From Irineochytrium annulatum (lineage: Eukaryota; Chytridiomycota; Chytridiomycetes; Chytridiales; Chytridiaceae): a stretch of 14,680 nt of DNA. The translations under genes were made by a program, and so were the position numbers. The stretch spans positions 1 to 14,680 of the forward strand of contig JADGJL010000735.1 in assembly GCA_027600665.1 (NCBI GenBank), given 5' to 3'. Below are positions 1 through 8,636 of this stretch, piece after piece; positions within the stretch are counted from its first letter, which is position 1, and every line of letters starts with the position of its first letter. The notes beneath the pieces were generated by a model, which was given only the letters and a program-made list of their open reading frames with translations, was not told the DNA's origin and made no database searches.

Positions 1-229
1 CGTTATCCGCTTCTTCCTCATAGTCTTCCTCGTCGCTTATAATAACCCAAGGGTCCACATCGTTGATGGACGCATTTCGGAGAATGCTTGGATGAGCTGC
101 CTTCACTCCCACCCCGGAACGGTTGGTAGGGCTTGGCTCCAACTCCGCAAGCGTGGATGCCGAGGAATGAAAGGACGGTCCATTAGGAGTATCCTTCGCC
201 CATGCACGATGCTGGCCTTTCGTCGCCAT
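1..229 (-). CDS. partial hypothetical protein, N-terminal part (runs off window)
   Basis: An open frame of 76 complete codons runs from an ATG at 229-227 to the left edge without a stop, so only the N-terminus is in the window. The ATG has a favourable context (G at -3, G at +4) and is the first in this frame. The first 55 or so residues are low in hydrophobic content and rich in Ser, Ala and Pro. Near the edge the protein reads DPWVIISDEEDYEEE. That is a hydrophobic VII core followed by an acidic run, the arrangement of a SUMO-interacting motif, and could equally be a simple acidic disordered segment. No domain is recognised and no function is claimed. An intron could lie beyond the edge. 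The call rests on the open frame, start context and sensible composition, so it is moderate. Confidence 0.5.
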   Translation of the reverse strand, partial: MATKGQHRAWAKDTPNGPSFHSSASTLAELEPSPTNRSGVGVKAAHPSILRNASINDVDPWVIISDEEDYEEEADN

Positions 230-411
230 GACGAAGAAAAATGGAATTGGAATCGGAATGGGAAGTACGTTTCGGACACATCAGCGGGAAGGGAACCAGG
301 AACCACTGCAGAGTCCGAAACCGACAGGAAACAAACAAACACGTTCCCGGACCCGACGGGACGGTATCCCGACAACCGCGGGAATCGGGAAGGAGGTGGG
401 ACGGTAAAAAA

Positions 412-457
412 TCAATCCCGGTTCCGCACCGAACCGTTCGGACGGGAGCGGGATTGA
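412..457. repeat. inverted repeat, 9-bp arms
   Basis: TCAATCCCG at 412-420 is the exact reverse complement of CGGGATTGA at 449-457. The interval between them holds a further near-palindrome, CGAACCGTTCG at 430-440. The whole 46-nt block could form a nested stem-loop. It is part of the CGG/CCG word-rich tract at 230-530. Confidence 0.6.
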
Positions 458-484
458 AAGAGATGGGATCCGACACCGGATTTT

Positions 485-524
485 CCGGTTTCTCGTACCG
501 ATATTTCGGTAAAAACCGAACCGG
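485..524. repeat. nested inverted repeat (two stacked stems)
   Basis: The outer arms CCGGTT (485-490) and AACCGG (519-524) are perfect complements. Inside them TACCGA (496-501) and TCGGTA (506-511) form a second perfect 6-bp stem around a TATT loop. The vocabulary is the same CGGTT/AACCG seen at 412-457 and again inside a carrier-gene intron at 13373-13388. Confidence 0.6.
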
Positions 525-597
525 ATGCGAACACTACTTTGGACACTAGCACAGGACTTAGCAAAAATCCAGTAGCTGCATTGCCCCTAATTCAGTC

Positions 598-678
598 GGG
601 CTTAGCCCGGCTCAGCGCTGAGCCGGGGCCTACCAGCCTTGTACATGACCGAGCCGCCTAGGCTTGACCTGGCTGAGC
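598..678. repeat. 22-bp perfect palindrome with flanking imperfect direct repeat
   Basis: Bases 606-627 are a perfect 22-bp palindrome: CCCGGCTCAGC followed directly by its complement GCTGAGCCGGG, with no loop. It overlaps a second small inverted repeat, GGGC-TTA-GCCC, at 598-608. The word at 598-616 recurs imperfectly at 660-678 with 14 of 19 identities by eye. Such structure fits a mobile-element remnant or a cruciform-prone site. No element family is identified. Confidence 0.6.
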
Positions 679-1241
679 AAACCCTAGCAAGAAAACACCT
701 TGGGAATTCACAGCTGGTGGCTGAAAATCTAGAACATCGTCTTCTCTACTTATCTCTAAGCTTGCCCTAAAACCGTTACGCTAAAGCAGTTTTTTGACTT
801 CCTCGTTATTCAGGATGTATCAGTTATATTTATCCTATTGGTAAAGTCGGCTTGTTTTCTTGGCGTTTATGCAGTGGTCTATGATTTTGTTAGTTAGTAG
901 TGTATGTGTATAAAAGTAGAGGGCCAAGAAGGCCTCATAATAAACCTGATCACTGGCCAACACCCACTCGCGCTGTATCCTTGGAAAAGTGAGCCGCTTG
1001 TGCCTGTTGTCCCCAACCGGCGGGAGCCGACTGTCCCGGACGCTTTGTGAAGAGCCGAGCCTTTGGATCCTCCCTCCCCCACTTTGATCGGTACCGGCTT
1101 CTGGGTTTGATTTTGGAGTGCGGTACTGTTCCCTTGGCCACTTGGAATACTTATCCCGGACCTTGGATACTTGACCTGTTGGACTTGGATTTTCTTTTTC
1201 CTTCGGGAAACTGCGATCTTTCCTGACATCGTCATATGCGG

Positions 1242-1270
1242 GGTATGCCTACCGAGGATTTTAGCATACC
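1242..1270. repeat. 7-bp inverted repeat
   Basis: GGTATGC at 1242-1248 and GCATACC at 1264-1270 are perfect complements around a 15-nt loop. This sits at the end of the long stop-free minus-strand tract that begins at 835. It may be an element boundary or chance; nothing else marks it. Confidence 0.4.
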
Positions 1271-2396
1271 AGTAATCACTTTATGGGTTAAGCGAGTAAA
1301 CATGCTTCGGCGGCATTCTCATGCTGGAAATTGAAGGGGGTAACCCACTATAATACCGGAGGTATCACCGTAGGATGTATGTCAATCTATGGGATTTGAC
1401 AGTCGGTCACAGACGAAGCAGTCCTCTTAGACTTCTCGTATCATGCCCTTCACCGCTTCGGCGATACGCGTGGTGTGCCCAGTGGCAACCCAAGACTCTG
1501 CTATAAGTAGACGCTGCGGGCGGGAGGTTCAACACCTTTTGACACTGCATCGAACCTCTGCGCCGACCCGACCTTCAACACGGATGACGACGGGCCTACG
1601 GACTTTACTACTTTTATTCACCTACATTCAACACTTACAAACTTACGTCAGAGCTACGGTTCCGCAGCTTAACAGGGACAGGACCACAACACTTGAAAGC
1701 TCGCTATCCTTTGCGGTTGAAGCAGAGATTCCGTAATCTGTCATCGTCTCAATCTCCGACTTTGGAGTGCACCCAATTTGCCCAAGGAGACTTGCGATTG
1801 ATCGAGAATCGCGTGTCCCACACAGCTTAGAAGCATCTCTTCAGCAACCCATGGTGATCAAGGTCTGTACGCTGATTTTTAATGGGTGCCATTTCTTTCG
1901 CCATTACAAAGGTCAACGATGCGGAGTCTCCCGCAACAAGTCTGAGCAAAAAACCGAGTTAGCCAACATCAAGAGCTTGCAAATCGCTGCAAACAGACCT
2001 GGTTGAAGAGATCAAGCTGCTGCAGAACAGCTACCTTTGCCAGCTTATCGTCGGACACTACAGTTGCAACCACTACATGCTCCCATTCTGACTGTTGCGG
2101 CACCGAAGTTAGTTCACAATAAAATTAACTAAGTGGATAATCTGCTCTTATCTTAAATTTCTTTGGTCAATTTTTGATATCGACTCCAGCTATGTGTTGT
2201 GTGTACGCGCGGACATGTGCTGTTGATTATTGTCATCTGCGCCACACCAATCAGCTTGGCAGCAAATGTTACACTCCCAGCATATTTTGACGATTCGATC
2301 AGGACACCATGGAAATCGGTCAGAAATTACCAGCCAAGCGAAAGGCAAAACCACCCGATTATTGCCAGGCTCTTCGGGCATCTGCGCATAATTCGC
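1271..2396. other. intergenic, with possible decayed coding remnants
   Basis: No intact gene is supported. One plus-strand frame (1403-1672) reads as plausible protein but contains an in-frame TAG at 1508-1510 and ends at a TAA. Further on, 1990-2090 contains another protein-like stretch (LVEEIKLLQNSYLCQ) whose continuation upstream lies in a different frame. The pattern is what a frameshifted, stop-containing gene relic would show, but no homologous family is recognised. The last 200 bases before 2397 are AT-richer and should contain the promoter and 5' leader of the next gene. Confidence 0.4.
1403..1672 (+). pseudogene. possible coding relic with internal TAG
   Basis: Read from 1403, just after an acceptor-like TTTGACAG, this frame gives 35 codons ending in GNPRLCYK. 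It then meets TAG (1508-1510), followed by a further 53 codons including PTFNTDDDGPTDF, before TAA at 1670-1672. The composition is balanced and not repeat-like, which is why it is listed. There is no ATG at its head, no recognised domain, and the codon bias is weaker than in the real genes to the right. Alternatives are a short exon of an unrecognised gene with an intron removing the TAG, or chance. Confidence 0.2.
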
Positions 2397-3304
2397 ATGG
2401 AGTGCACAGAGACTGACGGACGCCCAGTCCCGGCCCTCGTCCCCACCCTCGATCACGGCTCCTATCGCATTGTCCTTCGTCCGCCGCTGGCCTCCCAACT
2501 TTCTTGGAACAAAGCCGACCTTACCCGTCGCACCCGCTCCGTCATCGCCGCCGCCATCGAGGCCGCCCTGCCCGACATACACCCTGACCGCATACTATTC
2601 GCAACGGCGGGGCAATGCTTTGTGCCGTCCGCGCCACGGCCCATCGGCGGCAAGACGAGACCTGCGTACAAGAGCTTTGAGGGCTCGACAGCAGAGGATT
2701 TGATCGAGTGGCTTTTGGACAAGGCGCTCGAGCCCCCGCTAGGTGGGAGGGGCAGGAAGAAGCTGGATCCGGGGCTCGCGCTGGCGTTTGTGGTTGGCGT
2801 CGTGAATCACGTGTTGGACGCGGAGAGGGGTGGAAGGAAGGACGAGGTGGGTTTGCTTCCTCAAGCTATCTTTCGGGCGTCCTCTCGTGATGATCAAATG
2901 TGTTGGTGTTTGCTAAGCTTCTTTACTCAGGTGGACGAGAGCGCGTTGAGGGGCATGGAGTGGGCCGGACATCCTTTAAGTGGGCGCATCGTGCTGCCGA
3001 GACATCTAAGAAGCGGTGAGCGTCTTACGGGGACGCGTGTGGGGCCTCAAGGTGCGGAGGAAGCTCATAATGTCTTACAGGGTATAAATATAAAAAGAGG
3101 CGCGGATCGGGCGAGCCGACACGGACGGCAGAGGGTGACATGTCGGACGAGGAGCATCTGACGGCGGGGAACTCGGCCTCCACCTTGAGTAGTTTCGTGA
3201 ACGTTAACTGTCCGCCAAATCTGTCCGGCGGTGTTGCAGACCCGTACGGCGCATATGACCTCCACCAGCCCTTCGCACATCCACAGCATCGCACCGGCCA
3301 CTAG
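2397..3304 (+). CDS. hypothetical protein, three exons, 252 aa
   Basis: Proposed exons are 2397-2846, 2931-3015 and 3081-3304. The start is the first ATG in a frame that stays open upstream; GC-rich, biased codons begin there. Intron 1 (84 nt, GTGGGT...ACTCAG) and intron 2 (65 nt, GTGAGC...TTACAG) both have acceptable branch-like sequences. After intron 2 the frame runs 74 more codons to TAG at 3302-3304. The protein has an N-terminal globular-looking part (residues 1-150) with an alternating hydrophobic segment LALAFVVGVVNHVLD. A basic patch YKYKKRR follows after residue 178, then a Ser/Gly/His-rich tail. I do not recognise the family. Keeping intron 2 would shift frame and stop at 3161. Coding status is fairly secure; the 3' structure is less so. 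Confidence 0.55.
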
Positions 3305-4017
3305 GATGTTGCTTTGACGTCTTCTCGTCGCGATGGGTCGTTGTTTGATGATTTTTAGGCACGGTGGGGACAAGGAAGGGAATGCTCGCTTCGTTTGGAA
3401 GTGGGCCAGCCGTTGTGGGCTCCCACATGTGTTCTTTCTGTCGTATACCGCATTGAGGGAGAAGGGAGGAAGTCGCGGAGAGATGTGTTGCCAGTTAAGC
3501 GATATCACAATGTTATTTCTTCTTAGGCCCGCTGTAGTTATCAACACAATCACCCACGACGAGCAGTAGTTTCCTACGTCTGTATCTTATTACCCAACGT
3601 GCAGCTTCAGCGCTCCTCCTTTTTTTGTTTTTGATGTCTTTGCTTTCTTTTCCTTGGTTCTGACAAACGCGTTAAGGAAGATAACGATTGTGTTCTGTGC
3701 ATATTTAGAAAGCGCTAAAGTTGGCGTTGCATTGTCTGTGGCTAAAAGTAATACATATAATGTAGTATGCTGTTTATGAAATTGCGACGAGGTTAAGGTG
3801 CCAGTTATAATTTATTGACTCATCTGGAGAGTTATGCTCTTCGTGCCGCAAATGCAAAACCAATACCAGGAGGCAAAGAAAATGCATAGAGGACGAAGCG
3901 TGATCGATATAAAACACAATGGCCGAATACAGAGAGGCCTAAGTGTTATTACACATGTACAAGGATAAACAACACCAAACAGGAAATGCAGGAAGCGAAA
4001 AACAAGAAACGAGTGGC
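3305..4017. other. intergenic between convergent genes
   Basis: This 713-bp interval separates the ends of two convergent genes, so it should hold only their 3' untranslated regions. It becomes AT-rich from about 3570. TTTATT at 3811-3816, which is AATAAA on the minus strand, is a possible poly(A) signal for the glycosyltransferase about 200 nt past its stop. Open frames on both strands at 3065-3570 lack coding bias or recognisable products. Nothing else is seen. Confidence 0.6.
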
Positions 4018-5959
4018 TTACTCTAGTGCCTCATCACCCCACGCCGACACTTTAAAATGAGAAAATCCATCTCCCGTGGTCGTCGCACTCGGTGTCGCCG
4101 TAGCTGTAACGGTTCTCGTAATGAGTTCCTCCGTCGTCGTTGAAGTGGACCGCAGCGGTCGGATGGCCTTCACCTTGCCGGCTGCGTACATCGGCTCCGT
4201 CCTCCATCCCCCGTCCTCAAAACCAGCAAACAAGTGTTGCACCCTAACATCCACATGATCCTCGCCCAAGGAACTCGGACCCTTCGGGCTGAAAGCTGTC
4301 ACGCCGAGCACGAGAACGTCCCCAACGGCGTAATCGTCCTCTATGCCGGCCGTACTGATATCGTATAGGTCGGCGCCGCGCTGCTTCATCCATTTGCCGA
4401 GCACGTTTGTGATGAACGAGGGCCCGCCGAGACCGATAATAGCGTCAGTCTGGTGGAGGGCGTGCTCGGGCGCCTGCTCGATCCGGGTGACGAGAAGGTT
4501 GATCGCGAGGGCGAGGAGCTCATGGCCGGGTTGGGCCGCGATGGTCCAGGACGCAAGGGACATGTGCGACCTTGTGTCCTCGTTGACGGTCTCGATGATC
4601 CAGTTCCACTTTTTGCGCGGAACACATGAGCGCTCAAAGGAGAAAAAAAAAAAAAAGGTATAGTATAACTAACCTCTTTTCCAAGCACGAGCCTGATTCC
4701 CTCCCTCCCATCGTCCCAGTCCACAATCGGCCGAACGCACCTCGTGTCCGCATCCGCGTATACACCTCCGTACCGAAAGAGCACCAAGTACCGAAGAAAA
4801 TCCGTCCTCTGAACCAGGAGGGGAAGTCTCGCATACGCGGCGGCCACACGCTTCGAGAAATGCCTATTGACAAAAACGTCCGCCGACGCCTCGCTGTAGA
4901 GCCTCAGCGCGTGGTCAGGGTTCTTAGAGGTCCACGTGCCCATGTTATCGTCGTACGGGGCGGGGACTTGGCTGATATTGTCAGCTTGCCACCAAATCTG
5001 ATCAAAACCGCGCTGTCAGTATTAAAGAAGCCGTCAAAGCGTTAGCCTGCCGAGTATACCTGATGAATGATTTTGGGAAAGAGCGCTGTGGAAGGGTGCT
5101 CCTTCTCCACCTCCAGGGCCGCCGCCTCCTCCTCCTCGTCAACCTCATGCTCATGTCCGTGACTGTGTCCGTGCGCTGGAGCCCCACCGGCAAGTGGGTC
5201 GCGGTGCGGCGCCAGCTCTGTAAGCTCTAACGGTTCCGCAAAAACGTCCATGCTAAGGATCTCGATCGAGTCGTCGAACTCCGGCAGCCGGCCCCATGAG
5301 TGTGTCACGTTATGCACGCGCAGGTCGACGGCGGCGCTTGCTGTCGCCGGCGCAGCGGTCGTGGTTGGAAGGCGACGCGTCGGTGTTGCTGTTGGTGTAT
5401 CCGCGGCGGCCGCGGCCTCGAACACCTCCCTCCACTCGTCCCCGTTGAAGGTAGGAATGGCTTCGGCTGTTTTCCCGGGCACGGGCGTGGCGGGCGCGAG
5501 CAGCTCCCTCCATGCTTCCAACGGATCAGCTTTTCTCGGCGTTTCGACGGCAGCCTTGCCGAAGCTTGTTCTGCTGGGAGTAGCCGTGCCGGAAGTAACC
5601 TTGCTGGATCTCGTGCTGACCATGAGCGCTGGCAGGCCAGGAGCGGTGGCCGCCTTGGATGTGATGGACCGGTGCGGCGTTGTCCAAGCGGCGTCGGCTT
5701 GCTGTGCCGCCAGTGTTGGCGCGGGGGCAGCCTGCGACGGCGGCGGCGCGGGCGGCGACGTGGGCCGAGCCGGGTTGAGAAGGAACATGCATTGGACGGT
5801 GATGATCAAGGTAGCGACGCATGTCAGGAGGATCGTGTTCAGGCGGGCTTGCGTCCTCTGGCGGCCCGGTGCCCTCCGGCCATTCCCGTCGTAGACCTTG
5901 GAGTCGTTCTCGGATGCCGCACTCGGCAGCAGCGGGGCTCGACTGTAGCCGCGGGTCAT
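4018..5959 (-). CDS. Och1-like GT32 glycosyltransferase, type II membrane protein, 604 aa
   Basis: Likely Golgi sugar transferase of family GT32 (Och1/alpha-1,6-mannosyltransferase-like, using a nucleotide sugar and a divalent metal). Exons: 5060-5959, 4674-4997, 4018-4608; introns of 62 and 65 nt, all phase 0. Residues 41-61 are a single membrane anchor after a short basic tail, followed by a long Pro/Ala/Thr-rich stem. The catalytic domain opens with FPKIIHQ-IWWQ (294-304), and the GT32 core RTDFLRYLVLFRYGGVYADADT holds the DXD motif as DAD (382-384). WTIAAQPGHELL and GGPSFITNVL follow, as in the family. The ATG at 5959 has G at -3; an in-frame ATG at 6052 would add 31 residues but has poor context and would almost touch BET3. 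The last acceptor (AAG) is weak: a GAG acceptor would add eight residues but leave a 41-nt intron. Exact sugar and linkage are unknown. Confidence 0.85.
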
Positions 5960-6076
5960 GTCACTGGCGGGAAGGTTTGGCGTTCCTCTCTCCGAACAAC
6001 TGAATGGCGTACGTTTCAAACGAGCATGCGGCTCATGCCGCCGCCAAGACATGGACAGAAGAGAATAAGGACAACT

Positions 6077-6936
<860 letters not shown>

Positions 6937-6974
6937 CTTGAATTCGTCAACACTACGATTTCTCAATCACCACG
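6937..6974. promoter_or_regulatory. 38-bp divergent intergenic region (BET3 / SR-rich gene)
   Basis: The two start codons face away from each other with only 38 bp between them. Both ATGs have strong contexts (A at -3, G at +4). The space is too small for two core promoters and two leaders. Transcription probably starts within it with very short leaders, or each gene's leader overlaps the other's coding sequence. No TATA box or recognised factor site is visible. Confidence 0.5.
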
Positions 6975-8294
6975 ATGGGACGCAGCGAGTCCGACTCGGA
7001 GGTGGACCGCAAGCGAACACACAGGTCCTCAAGGAAAAGATCAGGTTGACCCCGCTCGCATTCTTCATTTTTGCGCTCGGGTTTGCGTTGCTGACGACCA
7101 TAGAAGAGAAAGAAAGAGGGCGGCAGGAGGAGGTGCGAAAGAGCCGACAAAAGGTCAAGACCAGCAAGCACAAGCGGTCGTCCCGGAGGCGTAGCCCTAT
7201 CTCAGAGTCCGAGTCGGCCTCCTCAGCGTCGGACTCCGACTCCGTGACCGGTTCTTCGCCTTCGGCCTCGTCGTCGTCTGTTTCTCCAGGTTGGTACTGT
7301 TCGCGCAACCCGTTGGGACAGTGGAGAATTAACAATCCTTTCTCTCGTTTTGATGGTGCACTGAAAACGCTTCGACCGATTTCAATACCGTCTACTTTCC
7401 ACTTGTCTCTCTACTCTTCGTCACGCGCCGCCAAAAACAAAAACGGTTGTTCTTGCTGATCAGACCGAAGCAGAAAGCGGAGCAGGCATGCCAGCAAGAG
7501 GAAGAGGAGGCGATCCCGGTCCTTCTCGACCGAGTCGAGCGCGAGTGAGAGCTCCCCGGAGAGACCCCGCAAGCGTACCCATGCGAGCAAGAAGAGGCGC
7601 GACAACAAGCCCGTGAAGGTTGAGAGAGGGAGAAAGGAGAAGACGAGCAGCAAGTCCTCGACGTTGACGCGGAGGCGCAACTCGCCAATGGAGCGGCCGG
7701 TCTCGAGATCACCGTCGCCAGTTGCTTCGGTGCGGGGTCTCAGCGTGAGCCGATCGCGTTCACGGTCCCCGGGGCGCAGATATGAAGCTAGGGAACCAGA
7801 GGGTGATCGTGTGGAGGAACCGGTTGCGCTCATGACGCCTCCGGACGCGGACATCTCAGCGGAATATGTGGAGGTTGCGTATGGTAATGCAATGGCTTGC
7901 AGTTTCCAAAAAAATCATTAATCATTAACAAGATGCGAGCGGGGAGAAGGTCAAAAAAGAGAAAAAAAAGAAGGATGTGCGTGCCAACTGTTTCTCATGT
8001 TGTTTTAACAACCGCATTGTAGAAACTCAAGAAGTCGAAGAAGCATAAGAAGGCCAAGGCTGAGTCAAATGACAGCGAATCAAATATGCAAAGGAGCGCT
8101 ATTACGGGCAAGGTCATCAAGATGAAGGTCGTTTCGATTGTATCGTGTAATTACTAAAGATGCTACAAAGGTATCGAAAACGAAGAGCGATAAGATTGCG
8201 GATATCAATCGACAGGTATAGTACTTTAGGATACGGGTCGGAGACTGACGCGGCTGAGCAGGAGTTGAGGAAGATGCTGAATCAGATGTATTGA
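6975..8294 (+). CDS. SR-rich, lysine-rich nuclear-type protein, seven exons, 300 aa
   Basis: Exons: 6975-7044, 7104-7289, 7464-7883, 7933-7976, 8023-8127, 8171-8215, 8262-8294. All joins keep frame, and six introns of 59, 174, 49, 46, 43 and 46 nt have GT and AG ends. The protein opens MGRSESDSEVDRKRTHRSSR and continues with arginine/serine and lysine runs, acidic-serine patches (SESESASSASDSDS) and RS dipeptides (SRSRSRSPGRR). A lysine-rich segment (KLKKSKKHKKAK) follows, then a conserved-looking tail with ITGKVIKMK and NRQELRKMLNQMY. RS-rich, K-rich composition is typical of splicing-associated nuclear proteins, and a role there is inference. The tail looks like the only folded part. I do not recognise the named family. 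The most uncertain join is the sixth exon: its upstream donor GTCGTT is poor. Confidence 0.75.
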
Positions 8295-8331
8295 TGAACT
8301 CGCCGCTTTTGAAGCATTTGTTTTGCTTTGC

Positions 8332-8337
8332 AATAAA
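8332..8337 (+). promoter_or_regulatory. AATAAA poly(A) signal of the SR-rich gene
   Basis: A perfect AATAAA lies 38 nt after the TGA stop, in AT-rich sequence, at a plausible distance for 3' end formation of this gene. Confidence 0.45.
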
Positions 8338-8449
8338 TTAATTTCAATGCGGCTTACTTTTAGTTGTTCTTAACACCGGGCATGCAGTACCCGTGTGCCG
8401 TGGTGAAGGATATCCTGCACAAATATCGTGGTATTCGGCGTGGTCGCCC

Positions 8450-8478
8450 CTGGAGGAAGGGGAAGCGCCTTCCTCCAG
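8450..8478. repeat. perfect 11-bp inverted repeat upstream of the regulator gene
   Basis: CTGGAGGAAGG (8450-8460) and CCTTCCTCCAG (8468-8478) are exact complements around a 7-nt loop. It ends 158 nt before the ATG of the zinc-cluster regulator. It could be a dyad operator, for example for a dimeric regulator including the gene's own product, or a leader hairpin in the mRNA. Both are inference. Confidence 0.6.
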
Positions 8479-8636
8479 CGGCAACCGACGTGTATCCCGA
8501 CGATTTGAGCATGTTCCGGAGGCTCAATCGCCCATCTCCATGATGAATTAAGAGGTGTTCCACCGTAAAACGAGCCCCTCTTTCCAGTGATCCTGACAAA
8601 GCGAGCCTCTCCGCCCGCTGTCGTCATTCCCTAACG

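Larger units (their letters stand above)
230..1240. other. gene-poor, repeat-rich flank with no supported gene
   Basis: No gene is supported here. Bases 230-530 are dominated by short CGG/CCG-containing words in both orientations and fold on themselves repeatedly. Bases 598-680 hold palindromic GGCTCAGC-type sequence. From about 730 the sequence becomes AT-rich; a TATAAAA occurs near 909. Between 835 and 1248 all three minus-strand frames stay open for long stretches, without a convincing start in the longest. The part just upstream of 229 presumably contains the promoter of the minus-strand partial gene, but no specific element could be assigned. Confidence 0.5.
8295..8636. other. intergenic: 3' end of SR gene and regulator promoter/leader
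   Basis: This 342-bp tandem interval holds the AATAAA noted at 8332. Its right half is GC-richer and presumably leader or promoter of the zinc-cluster gene. It contains a 10-bp palindrome, AGGATATCCT, at 8407-8416 and an 11-bp inverted repeat at 8450-8478. Open frames on the minus strand here have no recognisable product. No TATA box is evident. Confidence 0.5.

Noticed and set aside
894..1235. 113-residue minus-strand open frame starting MTMSGK
   Set aside because: It overlaps two other open minus frames, has Gly/Ser/Thr-rich composition without domains, and no splice or bias evidence. Treated as low stop density.
900..1270. Possible solo LTR (TATAAAA near 909, AATAA-like sequence near 939)
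   Set aside because: No matching TG...CA ends, no target-site duplication and no second copy or retroelement domain in the window.
2199..2396. N-terminal extension of the first plus gene with signal-peptide-like residues (LLIIVICATPISLAA)
   Set aside because: The frame begins at GTG, not ATG; the first ATG is at 2397 and biased codons begin there. The hydrophobic run is likely untranslated sequence.
3065..3553. 162-residue minus-strand open frame
   Set aside because: Antisense to the third exon and 3' region of the plus gene, no recognised domain and poor codon bias.
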